Positions 14,266-21,687 of a DNA stretch of 26,291 nt are shown in pieces (position 1 is the stretch's first letter; the number at the start of each line of letters is the position of its first letter). The notes beneath the pieces were generated by a model. The model was not told the origin of the DNA, ran no database searches, and saw nothing but the letters and a program-made list of their open reading frames with translations. Source of the DNA: a virus. A program made the translations under genes and the position numbers. The DNA is taken from IMG/VR virus record IMGVR_UViG_3300023088_000111, positions 1 through 26,291 of that record. One strand, written 5' to 3'.

Positions 14266-15725
14266 TGCGACAGTTGCGGTTTGACCACGAGACCTTCCTT
14301 GCGCGCCATCTCGACCAGCGTCGTCAATTTATTGGCCATGACCTCGTTTGAATGGTCCGGTTTCTGCAATCCCACATCGGCCAGCCCTTTCTTGAGCTGT
14401 CCGATCCGCTCCTGGTCCTGCTTGAATCGTGCGCTCTGCGGCCCTTCGTCGTTGAACGCCTGCTGTGCGTCGGCCTCGGTCCGCTCCAGCTCCCGCGCCT
14501 CGCCCGCGTGCGCGTCCAGGAACCGACGTCCACCGGTCGTTCGGTTGTCCATGGACCTGGCTCGGGCCACTCCGCTCTCGTAGGCAGTCCACGGCGCCGA
14601 CCCGGCCAGCTCTTTGATGTTGGGCATGTAGGCGCTGAGTTCGGCGGTGCGCTTCTCTTCGGTGGCCATCGCCATGTCGCGGTCGAGCTTGGCCTGCTTC
14701 TCGGCGCGCGCGGCGCTCTCCTCTTCGAGCTTTGCGCGGTTCACCTCGGCCTCGTTCTGCATCTCGATGGAAAGCTTTCTGGCCCTGTCACGCTGGGACT
14801 CGGTGTCCTGGAGCCTGCTCTGCTCCTCGCTCTGCCGCTTGTTGAGCGCCAGCATCTCTTCCTCTTCCTGCTTCTGGACGGCGCTTGTCGAAAGTATCTC
14901 TTTTCGGATTCGGCTCTCCGCTTCCCATGGCGTCTCTCCGAGCTTCAGCTCGGCTTTGACGCTGGCCGGAGCGGTCTCAAAGAAGTTGCCGCTTGTCTGA
15001 AGGCTGAGCTGCGCCTTGGTTACCACGTCCAGATCCTTCTTCAGGTCTTCAAGTCGCGCCTTTCCCTCGCTGACGGATGACTTGAGTCTCTCCCCCCGGG
15101 CAAGCACAGCCGGATCGGACATGGCGTCACTCTGCGACTTGGCCTCCAGGGCTTTCACCTCGGCGGCCTGGTCCATCCGGTGTTTCACGTCCTCGGCAAC
15201 GGCTATCTTGTTTTGCAGTGCCACGACCTTGTTTCCGCCGGCCTCGGCCTCCGCGCGCTCCATGGCACCTTTGATTATCTTCTTCGTCTTCTCTTCGTCG
15301 GCGTGCTCGAGGTCGGAGGACTCGCGCTTGGCGAACTCGCTCCGCATCTTCTGCGACTCTTCGGCGGCTTTGACGATCGCGTCCTTGCCACCAAACATCG
15401 GCTTGGCCGCCTGCTCCGCCTGGTGATCAAGATCCTTGTTCCAATCGTCGAGCAGCTTCTTGAAGCCTGCGAACGCCACCGTCGCGCCGGCCATGACTCC
15501 GGTGATGGGATTGATGGCCAGTCGCAGCGCCGTGCCCAGCAGTGGACTCTGCGCCGTCACGTCCTGCAGCATCGTGTGGAACATGCGCCCCTCTCGTTCG
15601 GCGTGGAGGAAGCTGCTGCCCGTGGACGTTCCAAAATCCGCCATCTGACTCTTGGCGCTGCTGATGCCCTGAGTCAGCGTATCGGTCTTGAACCCCAGCT
15701 TGATCATGATCTCTTCAGTGTCCAC
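14262..15725 (-). CDS. tail tape measure protein
   Basis: The 487-residue product has a hydrophobic segment at about 63-88 (LLGTALRLAINPITGVMAGATVAFAGF). It is followed by about 300 residues of highly charged coiled coil (Glu, Lys, Ala, Arg, Gln), the usual tape-measure architecture. It sits after the chaperone-like gene and before the tip genes. At about 1.5 angstrom per residue this predicts a short tail near 70 nm. I prefer the GTG start at 15725 because AGGAGG lies four bases upstream; the later ATG at 15707 has only a weak site. The start lies 11 bp inside the upstream gene. Tape measures are threaded through the tail tube and set its length. Confidence 0.85.
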   Translation of the reverse strand: MDTEEIMIKLGFKTDTLTQGISSAKSQMADFGTSTGSSFLHAEREGRMFHTMLQDVTAQSPLLGTALRLAINPITGVMAGATVAFAGFKKLLDDWNKDLDHQAEQAAKPMFGGKDAIVKAAEESQKMRSEFAKRESSDLEHADEEKTKKIIKGAMERAEAEAGGNKVVALQNKIAVAEDVKHRMDQAAEVKALEAKSQSDAMSDPAVLARGERLKSSVSEGKARLEDLKKDLDVVTKAQLSLQTSGNFFETAPASVKAELKLGETPWEAESRIRKEILSTSAVQKQEEEEMLALNKRQSEEQSRLQDTESQRDRARKLSIEMQNEAEVNRAKLEEESAARAEKQAKLDRDMAMATEEKRTAELSAYMPNIKELAGSAPWTAYESGVARARSMDNRTTGGRRFLDAHAGEARELERTEADAQQAFNDEGPQSARFKQDQERIGQLKKGLADVGLQKPDHSNEVMANKLTTLVEMARKEGLVVKPQLSQ

Positions 15726-16392
15726 GAGTCCTCCTGGTGTTGATGTCGCGCATCCATGCGGACTTCACCCTGTCGCTGGGGTTGCAGAGCGGCACTCTGG
15801 AGTTGGCGTTGCGCTTGGCCTCGTTGAGGCATTGGAACAGGATCTTGATGGGGCAGCTCATCGTCTCTTCCATGCTCCACCCGTAGTTCCTGCCAGTGAA
15901 CGCGCAGAAGAAAGCCGCGTCAGAGAAGTAGTCCTCAACGAATCCTTTCGATGCGGACGCCGGCGGGCTGTCCTGGAACGTCTCGTCCACGTAGCACCTG
16001 AGCGCCGCGATAACCTTGGCCGCCTTTTCCATCCTCAAGGCTGCTTTTTCGGCGTGTCGGCGCCGTGCCTTCGCGGTGTTCCACAGGGCAAGGTATCGCG
16101 GCGGAAAGAATCCCTTCCGGCAGCGCTTCTCAATACGCCGGCGCCCGGAATCGGAGCTGATCGAATATCCGGGCGATAGCAGCCACAGGAAGTTCACCAA
16201 ATCCTGCGGGCTGGGCGTCGCCCCGCGCAACAGCGGGTGGTGAGCCAGGCGCAGCGCGGTGAGCTGGCGCAGCGTCATCGGCACCAGCTCGAAACCGGCG
16301 ACCGATTCCGTGAGTCCGAGAAAGACCGCATCGCGCACGAGCTGCTCGCGCGCCACGGCCTCCGCGTAGCCCGGTATTTTGAGCACGTCCAT
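15715..16392 (-). CDS. tail assembly chaperone-like protein
   Basis: The 225-residue product lies between the tail tube and tape measure genes, the fixed position of tail assembly chaperones (lambda G/GT). Residues about 36-72 (PMTLRQLTALRLAHHPLLRG, DLVNFLWLLSPGY) match the pattern of a chaperone-like family seen in many phages, with 'P-M-T-L-R-Q-x-x-x-L' followed by 'xFLWxxSP'. This likeness is from memory. The rest is basic and helical, with a C-terminal Arg-rich end. I see no slippery heptamer for a G/GT-type frameshift, so one product is expected. The start ATG 16392 is 13 bases after the upstream stop. Confidence 0.6.
   Translation of the reverse strand: MDVLKIPGYAEAVAREQLVRDAVFLGLTESVAGFELVPMTLRQLTALRLAHHPLLRGATPSPQDLVNFLWLLSPGYSISSDSGRRRIEKRCRKGFFPPRYLALWNTAKARRRHAEKAALRMEKAAKVIAALRCYVDETFQDSPPASASKGFVEDYFSDAAFFCAFTGRNYGWSMEETMSCPIKILFQCLNEAKRNANSRVPLCNPSDRVKSAWMRDINTRRTRGH
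15730..15735 (-). promoter_or_regulatory. ribosome binding site that decides the tape-measure start
   Basis: AGGAGG on the minus strand, four bases before GTG 15725. It is a perfect Shine-Dalgarno and lies inside the upstream gene. It supports GTG over the downstream ATG at 15707. Confidence 0.7.
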
Positions 16393-16405
16393 CGGCGCGC
16401 TCCAC

Positions 16406-16801
16406 TCAGTTCGGGTTCTGGGCGAGTCTCAGGGTGACGTTTACTTTGAAGTAATCGTTGATCTTGAACGGTTGGTCCACGTCCACAATCACCCAAGTCT
16501 CCAGCGGCGCGTCCGTGATACCGTCGAAGGTGTCCTGGAACCAGTCGCCGATCTTGGGAGTCTCGCTCGATGCAATCGGGACCTGGATAGTGCCAGTGCC
16601 TGTCGGCCATGTCGCCGTGACCCACCAGCCGTTCGGGCCGCCGATCTGGTCCGGGCGCTCCCCGACGTGCCCCGGCCTCTTCAGGCTGATGTCCTCGAAG
16701 ATGTAGGTCCCAACGTCCGTGGCGGATGCCACCAGGCCGCGTTTGATGTCTTCGGTTCTCGATCCAAAGGGAACCGCATTGTCTTGGTAACTTGTGCTCA
16801 T
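16406..16801 (-). CDS. tail tube (major tail) protein candidate
   Basis: The 131-residue product (MSTSYQDNAVPFGSRTEDIKRG...) is beta-rich with WWVTATWPTG, PLETWVIVDVDQPF and a C-terminal strand (DYFKVNVTLRLAQNPN). It follows the tail terminator candidate and precedes the chaperone, the usual place for the major tail protein. At 131 residues it is on the short side for that role. The 19-bp gap before it (16802-16820) is AT-rich. An alternative is a tail tube partner or a minor tail protein. Confidence 0.6.
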   Translation of the reverse strand: MSTSYQDNAVPFGSRTEDIKRGLVASATDVGTYIFEDISLKRPGHVGERPDQIGGPNGWWVTATWPTGTGTIQVPIASSETPKIGDWFQDTFDGITDAPLETWVIVDVDQPFKINDYFKVNVTLRLAQNPN

Positions 16802-16820
16802 ATTTGGTTATTTGGTTTGG

Positions 16821-17300
16821 TCATAGGATGCTCCATGCGTCCTGTTGAACCGACAGGTCCACCTGGAAAGAGAACGTGGTTTGCTGGCAACCGTCTGCCG
16901 AGCGCACGCCAGTCTCCTCGTTGCCGCTCGTGATGAATTGGATGTTGTGGTTCGCCAGGGCCGATCCGTTGAGCTGGTCCTGAAGCACGGCCACGGCGGC
17001 CCTGACCTGCGCCCGATACTCAGAGTGCGCCAGCTTCCCGGCGGCGTCCGCGTCGGTGATGGCGTGAAGCTTCAGTTCACCACGAAAGCAGGACGTGCGC
17101 TTGCTGCCATCATCGAGCATGGCCTTCCTTTGTGGCTGCGCCTCGCCGGTATGCTTGTAAACCACCTCGACGCGCGGCCTTGTTTTCTGAAAGTCCTGCG
17201 TATCGGCGATAGTCATGGCTGTGAGTCCGGCAGCCGTGAGTACGGTTTGAACGGCCACAGGCACGATGACCTCGAAATCATAGATGTCCTGCGCGCTCAT
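16821..17300 (-). CDS. tail terminator-like protein
   Basis: The 159-residue product starts at ATG 17300 with a strong AGGAGG at 17310-17305, four bases away. Its composition fits lambda gpU-type tail terminators: an N-terminal helix that addresses ligand or tail subunits (VAVQTVLTAAGLTAMTIAD), a strand pair (RPRVEVVYKHTG, RTSCFRGELKLHAITD), a helix (YRAQVRAAVAVLQDQLNG) and a final beta strand (TTFSFQVDLSVQQDAWSIL). Its place between the neck gene and the tube gene supports this. Tail terminators cap the tail tube at the head-proximal end. Confidence 0.65.
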   Translation of the reverse strand: MSAQDIYDFEVIVPVAVQTVLTAAGLTAMTIADTQDFQKTRPRVEVVYKHTGEAQPQRKAMLDDGSKRTSCFRGELKLHAITDADAAGKLAHSEYRAQVRAAVAVLQDQLNGSALANHNIQFITSGNEETGVRSADGCQQTTFSFQVDLSVQQDAWSIL

Positions 17301-18133
17301 TGGACCTCCTCATAAGGTTCGCCGGACTTTAGCGCCCTGGCCCGCGCGCGGATTCCTTTAGCGATGTCCTCGCGATAGCCGGACAGTATCAGCTTGACTC
17401 GGCGTCCGATTGCTTTTGCCCTGAAGTTCAGAGCATCCTGAATCTTCCTGCGATTTGATCCAGCGCCCGGCCCGCGACAACCGAACGTGATGGACGGGTC
17501 CTTGCTATCCTCGAGCATGGAGAAGTCGGACACCGCGCCATCTCCAACGGAACCAAAGTGCCGGCTGATCCAGCTCGGGTAATGGTCCCCTTTCGACGCG
17601 GCTGCGAATGCCCACTTGGCCCGCCATCTCCCGACCCGATCTTGCACCTTTTTTACGTAAGGGTCCCTGACCCCTGTCGGAACTACCACGCGGGCGCGCC
17701 ATGTGTTCGACGGTGGAGTTCCGAGCCCTGGAATCCTTCCCTTGTTGTTCCGATACATGTTGTGATACTCGGCCAGCCTGTCCCCGGTCGGGTCGAGGTG
17801 CGCCCACACGAGTTGGATCTTTCCGTTCACGCTGCTCCGCCATGTGTTCACATCGCTGAGCCCATACTTTGAGCCGATCTCATCGAAGAGCGGCTGCCTG
17901 ACCTCGGAGATGAGGCTGTAAAGGTCACGTTTAACGGCGTCCTCTCCGGCCTGCTTCGGGCTGCCACCCTTTCCGCCGATCGGCGGTGTGAAGTTGACGA
18001 TGGTGCGTGTCAGCCTGCGCTGTTCGTCCACCAGCAGATTCGACACGTCCTTGCCGTCTCCCATCAGGGCTTCCTGGAGAGAATCCAGCGCGACGACCAT
18101 CTTGCGCATGTCGAATTCGTCAAAGGTGATCAT
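17297..18133 (-). CDS. neck / minor tail protein (gpZ- or HK97 gp10-like)
   Basis: The 278-residue product starts at ATG 18133 (ATGA overlap). It opens with a helix (MITFDEFDMRKMVVALDSLQEAL), then RRLTRTIVNFTPPIGG, which recalls the 'xxxFTPxxTGxLxxS' pattern of gp10-like neck proteins. A long insert with YPSWISRHFGS and Trp-rich segments follows, and the C-terminus is a basic helix (RRVKLILSGYREDIAKGIRARARAL). It lies between the connector gene and the tail terminator gene, as expected for a head-tail joining protein. The insert makes it longer than typical gp10 (about 110-140 residues). Confidence 0.6.
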   Translation of the reverse strand: MITFDEFDMRKMVVALDSLQEALMGDGKDVSNLLVDEQRRLTRTIVNFTPPIGGKGGSPKQAGEDAVKRDLYSLISEVRQPLFDEIGSKYGLSDVNTWRSSVNGKIQLVWAHLDPTGDRLAEYHNMYRNNKGRIPGLGTPPSNTWRARVVVPTGVRDPYVKKVQDRVGRWRAKWAFAAASKGDHYPSWISRHFGSVGDGAVSDFSMLEDSKDPSITFGCRGPGAGSNRRKIQDALNFRAKAIGRRVKLILSGYREDIAKGIRARARALKSGEPYEEVQ

Positions 18134-18510
18134 GAGGGTTGTGCGTCCTGACTCGTGATCTTGACGAGCCAATACTTGATTGCGAAGTCCGCCGGGTTGT
18201 CCTCCCGCCTTACCACCTTCCACTGCGGAGGGGTTCCGACCGCTCCCCAGATCGGATTGGTCTGAGCAATCACGTCGGCATAGTTGATTGCCGGCACCGT
18301 ATTCCGCAGGGCTTCGAGCGTTGCCATTTCACGCCAGTCACTCCCAAGCTCCAGCATCGGATCAACAGGGTGCACCGGGAGTAGAATCCCGAGGAAGCTG
18401 GTGCCGCTCTTCTTATGAACGAACGGCTGGCCGAGGCTGTCAATTCGCGTTTGAAAGCCCTCCTGGAGTTCCAGGAGGGCTTGACTGGACGGAATGTTCA
18501 GCGTGGCCAT
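18130..18510 (-). CDS. head-tail connector candidate
   Basis: The 126-residue protein (MATLNIPSSQALLELQEGFQ...) starts at ATG 18510, six bases after the upstream stop. It has a helical N-terminus and a strand-rich core (FVHKKSGTSFLGILLPVHPVD, WKVVRREDNPADFAIKYWLVKITS). Such a small protein between capsid and neck genes is usually a head-tail connector or head completion protein. No specific family is recognised. It is coupled to the next gene by an ATGA overlap. Confidence 0.55.
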   Translation of the reverse strand: MATLNIPSSQALLELQEGFQTRIDSLGQPFVHKKSGTSFLGILLPVHPVDPMLELGSDWREMATLEALRNTVPAINYADVIAQTNPIWGAVGTPPQWKVVRREDNPADFAIKYWLVKITSQDAQPS

Positions 18511-18516
18511 TGGAGA

Positions 18517-18954
18517 CTACGGCGCGGAGAGCTTGATGTTATACACCATGGATTCGTTCGTGGTGTTGGCCGTGCCGGAGTTCGTTACCCAAAGAATCTT
18601 TAGGTAGGACGCCCCAAAGGAGTCGAGGTTGGTCACCGTGACGACCGGAGTCGTGCCATTCGCGGCCACCGTTACGACGTAAGGGGTCGTCTCGTAGCTG
18701 ACTCCGTCCACGGATTTTACGTAGGCGAAGGCTCGGTTCGTCGTGCTGGCGGCGTCCATCTGGAACTTCCATTGGAGAGCCGTGCTCTTCTGCTTGCTCA
18801 CGTCGATGACCATGTTGATGTTGGTCGCCGTCCCAGCGGTGTTTGTGAAGTTTTTGAATGGCGACGGCGCCTGCGTGGGGATCTGCGCGTAAGCCGTCAG
18901 TGAGAGGACCGTCGCGAACGCGAAGATCATTGATACTTTTCGGAGTTTGTTCAT
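18517..18954 (-). CDS. exported protein of unknown role in the head module
   Basis: The 145-residue product begins with an excellent signal peptide (MNKLRKVSMIFAFATVLSLTAYA, cut at AYA/Q). The mature part is a beta-rich, Thr/Asn/Ser-rich domain (ALQWKFQMDAASTTNRAFAYVKSVDG, TTPVVTVTNLDSFGASYLKILWVTN). It sits between the capsid ORF and the connector genes, where a cytoplasmic virion protein would be expected. Its start is preceded by an AT-rich leader and, further up, by a hairpin after the capsid gene. A secreted protein here has no standard counterpart in lambda-type heads. I do not recognise the family. Confidence 0.7.
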   Translation of the reverse strand: MNKLRKVSMIFAFATVLSLTAYAQIPTQAPSPFKNFTNTAGTATNINMVIDVSKQKSTALQWKFQMDAASTTNRAFAYVKSVDGVSYETTPYVVTVAANGTTPVVTVTNLDSFGASYLKILWVTNSGTANTTNESMVYNIKLSAP

Positions 18955-18995
18955 TTTATTTTTCGTTATTGGTTTGGATTTGTTTTCCTCGAAGA

Positions 18996-19023
18996 GCCGC
19001 CGCCCCAGACACGAGACGGCGGC
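18996..19023 (-). terminator. hairpin after the capsid gene (attenuator or RNA-stability element)
   Basis: On the minus strand GCCGCCG (19023-19017) pairs with CGGCGGC (19002-18996), extendable by wobble pairs to about 11 bp. It begins about 14 bases after the capsid stop. The U-tract is poor (TCTTCGAGG), so partial termination or 3'-end protection of the capsid message is more likely than full termination. The wobble pairs again favour minus-strand RNA. Confidence 0.45.
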
Positions 19024-19037
19024 CGGAGGCAGTCGTC

Positions 19038-21269
19038 TTACGCGCTGGTGAGCAGCACGCCGGCGGTGGGGTCCAGCTTCGCGGAGCCGAACATCAGGTC
19101 ATAGCTCATCCAGAACGTCCTGGACGCGAGCGAGAACCAGCTATAGGCCGTGATGCTGATGTCAACGTCGGGAACAGTGATCGTCGATTCCTGGAGCGTT
19201 GATCCGGGGATTGACGGAGGCGTCAGAGGCAGGCCCGCGATCGCTCCGAGCGCCTGCGGGTTACAGAACAGCCCGCGGATGCCTTGGTCGCCGGCTCCCG
19301 CGTGGGTGCCGCTCCAGTTCGTGTTCAGATAGACACCGTCCCATCCGAACCGCTTCCAGCCGGTCTGGTCGCCAGTGGAGTCGGTCGCCTGGAAGAACGC
19401 CGGAGTGTTGATGATTCGCGCGATGTATTCACCGTCCAGCACCGCGTATTTGATCGGGCTCTTCTTCAACGCGCCCCACGCGGACGCCATGTCGGAGAAG
19501 TTGAACGCTGCGGGTGCCCGGATGATTTGCCCGGCCCCGTAGTCGGTCGTGTTGAGAGGCGCGAAGGCCACCTCAAGGATCGAGTCCGCCAGGTAGGCGA
19601 TATTCACGTCGATCAAGTTTTCCATCCGCAAGCCGCTGTTCAATTCGTCATTCGTGACGTGGAACGGCTGGCTGTATTGATCGACCGCGATTTGCACGTT
19701 GGTCACAACGGAATCGCCCTGCTCGAAGTTCGTCGCGTTCTTCTGGGTGGTGGAGCCGCCCGTCACGAACTTGAGTTGGCCGGTCGCACGCGGTTTGTAC
19801 CGGTCCGAGCTGTAGTCTTTCGTGAAGACATTGAGCGGCGCCCAGCGGTTCTGCAACGCGGTGACCGCGCCGTCCAGCAGGAACTGCGTGACGAGGCTTG
19901 CGCTGTAGGTGTTGGAGTTCATCGGGGTCAGGCGCTGGCGCTGGTCCCGGGCCTGGGCGTCGGCGATGAGTCCGTTCCATTCAGCCTTCAGGGTGGCGAA
20001 ACGCTTGGCCGCGACGGGCTCTTTCTTGATGGCTTCCAGACGGTTCTCGACAGTCGAGATGCTGCCGGCAATCGGCTCGCCTCCGGGGCGGGCGAGTGGC
20101 AGAGACTCGATCTGAGCGTAGGTGCCAGACTCGTCCGAGAGGGCGAGAGCGATCCACCAGGGAAGGTTCTTGTTCTCGATGCGGTTCTCCGCGCGCCGGG
20201 TGACTTCCGCCGTGATTCGGATTTTCTTCTCGGCGTCGAGCTGCTTGCGCAGGTCGAGTACTTCCGCGTTGGGTTTGGTGTTGTCCGGCTCGGATTGTTC
20301 GAGCGCCGCAAGAATCTGCTCTTCGGTAGCGTCGTCGCCGAGCTCAACTCCCCGCTTTTTGAGCAGGGCCAGTATGGCTGTCTTGTTCATTTTGTTTTCT
20401 TTTGCAGGTGCGGCACCCATCACGGGCGCGGCTGGTTGTTTTGCTGCTCCAACGCCGGCAACCGGCGCGGAAAGTGTTTTGGAAATGGTGCTGGTCCGGG
20501 ACTTGACCATGTTTAGGATGACCTGTGGAACGCTGCGGAACTGGGCCAGGTTGAGAGACGCAAACCGATTCTCGATCTCATCTCCGTCGTCTTCCCAGTC
20601 CTCCTCCGTGTTTGTCGCGCCGCACTGGCAACAGGTGATGTCGTCGCCATCTACCGTGCAATCGGAGCACTGCGGATGATCACAGTCCGGGCACGTGGAG
20701 TCCTCCGTTGCGGCGTCGGCCAGCCCAGCGGCGACGGCCTCGGCGCCGGTGAACCAGGTCTCGTCCTTCATGGCGGCGCGCATCTCCGCAGTCGTTTTCC
20801 CGGTCTTGCGCGCGTAGATGCCGGCGAGCGTGTCGCCGTGCTTGGCGAGCATGGTGGCGGCCTTGGTGTGGTCGGCCTCGTTTCCAACCGTCATGCTCCA
20901 CGGCTCGTGGATCATCAGGATGGAAGAGTGCGGAGCGATGGTGCGCCCGCCACCGAGGGCGATGATGGAAGCACTCGAAAGCGCGTAGCCGTCCACGAAA
21001 CAGGTAACGTCCTTCGCACGGGCCTGGAGGACGTTGTAGATTTCAAGGGCGTCTCCGACGCTTCCACCTTCGGAGTTGATCCGGACGTTGACCTTACGCC
21101 CCGCCGGCACCTGGCTGAGTTTGTCACGGAATTCCTTGCTGGTTGTGCCGGAGTCGTCATACCAGCTCGACCCGATGGTGCCCGAGATTACGAACTCGGT
21201 CGCATCTCCCATGTCCATCACGGTCAGCCAGGGCTGCTTCCGGCCTTTTGGTTTGAGTGTCTTCGGCAT
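19038..21269 (-). CDS. fused ClpP-type prohead protease - scaffold - major capsid protein
   Basis: A single 743-residue frame. Residues 20-190 are a ClpP/S14-like prohead protease: NSEGGS at 65-70, nucleophile Ser98 in DGYALSSAS (93-101), His121 in MIHEPW and Asp169 before ETWFTGAEAVAAGLAD. Residues 193-216 hold a Cys-rich knuckle (Cys 193, 196, 201, 204, 213, 214, 216), probably binding zinc. Scaffold-like helix follows from MNKTAILALLKKRG (Met at base 20390) through LDLRKQLDAEKKIRITAEV. The HK97-fold capsid protein begins near MNSNTYSASLVTQFLL (base 19922) and runs to the end. An internal start at 20390 could also make a scaffold-capsid product, but its ribosome site is weak. The protease should release the capsid subunit after assembly. 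Start ATG 21269 follows AAAGG. Confidence 0.85.
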   Translation of the reverse strand: MPKTLKPKGRKQPWLTVMDMGDATEFVISGTIGSSWYDDSGTTSKEFRDKLSQVPAGRKVNVRINSEGGSVGDALEIYNVLQARAKDVTCFVDGYALSSASIIALGGGRTIAPHSSILMIHEPWSMTVGNEADHTKAATMLAKHGDTLAGIYARKTGKTTAEMRAAMKDETWFTGAEAVAAGLADAATEDSTCPDCDHPQCSDCTVDGDDITCCQCGATNTEEDWEDDGDEIENRFASLNLAQFRSVPQVILNMVKSRTSTISKTLSAPVAGVGAAKQPAAPVMGAAPAKENKMNKTAILALLKKRGVELGDDATEEQILAALEQSEPDNTKPNAEVLDLRKQLDAEKKIRITAEVTRRAENRIENKNLPWWIALALSDESGTYAQIESLPLARPGGEPIAGSISTVENRLEAIKKEPVAAKRFATLKAEWNGLIADAQARDQRQRLTPMNSNTYSASLVTQFLLDGAVTALQNRWAPLNVFTKDYSSDRYKPRATGQLKFVTGGSTTQKNATNFEQGDSVVTNVQIAVDQYSQPFHVTNDELNSGLRMENLIDVNIAYLADSILEVAFAPLNTTDYGAGQIIRAPAAFNFSDMASAWGALKKSPIKYAVLDGEYIARIINTPAFFQATDSTGDQTGWKRFGWDGVYLNTNWSGTHAGAGDQGIRGLFCNPQALGAIAGLPLTPPSIPGSTLQESTITVPDVDISITAYSWFSLASRTFWMSYDLMFGSAKLDPTAGVLLTSA

Positions 21270-21307
21270 AACGCCTTTCGAGAGTGGTTTCGACTTGGTG
21301 CCCGCGC

Positions 21308-21682
21308 TTACGCCTCGACGGCGAGGAACACGATCTGCACCGCAGCGGTGTTGGCTTTGGCCCACAGAGCGGTGGTTCCACCCGGAGACGGGATGTAAGC
21401 GCACTTGCCAGGCTTGATGGTCGCAATCAGGTGCGCCATGGCGTCGTCGGTGGCGATGTCCACGTAGTTCGTGGCGTCTGTGTTTTTGATCATCAGGTAG
21501 CCAAGAGTCACGATCTGCGTGCCGATGGCCAACGCCGTGGCACTCGTGGCGATGGTCTGCGTCTCTTCGGTGAAGTTCGCCCCGTTCTGCGGCGTTACGG
21601 TGCTTCCCGTCATTGACGCGCTGAAGGCCGTGCCTGAGACTTTTAGGGCGATCGTTTCGGTGATGCTGTTTACTGTTGCCAT
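21308..21682 (-). CDS. small virion-like protein between portal and protease
   Basis: The 124-residue protein (MATVNSITETIALKVSGTAF...) starts at ATG 21682, five bases after the portal stop. It is Thr/Ala-rich and strand-rich (LGYLMIKNTDATNYVDIATDD, LIATIKPGKCAYIPSPGG, TAAVQIVFLAVEA). This 'subject-to-zero-mean data' type fold, with YVDI and a KPGxxAxIP phrase, recalls small phage tail or decoration subunits. Its position is unusual, because decoration proteins normally follow the protease. It could be a capsid decoration or portal-associated protein. The family is not recognised. Confidence 0.55.
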   Translation of the reverse strand: MATVNSITETIALKVSGTAFSASMTGSTVTPQNGANFTEETQTIATSATALAIGTQIVTLGYLMIKNTDATNYVDIATDDAMAHLIATIKPGKCAYIPSPGGTTALWAKANTAAVQIVFLAVEA

Positions 21683-21687
21683 AGGTT

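Noticed and set aside
15715-15800. Programmed frameshift in the tail chaperone gene (G/GT type)
   Set aside because: No slippery heptamer is evident near the end of the gene, and the next frame is occupied by the tape measure start with its own strong ribosome site.
19284-20516. 410-residue plus-strand open frame
   Set aside because: It is antisense to the capsid/scaffold frame and Arg/Val/Gly-rich, typical of a GC-rich shadow frame. The same holds for 14352-15080, 20676-21398 and 22546-23208.
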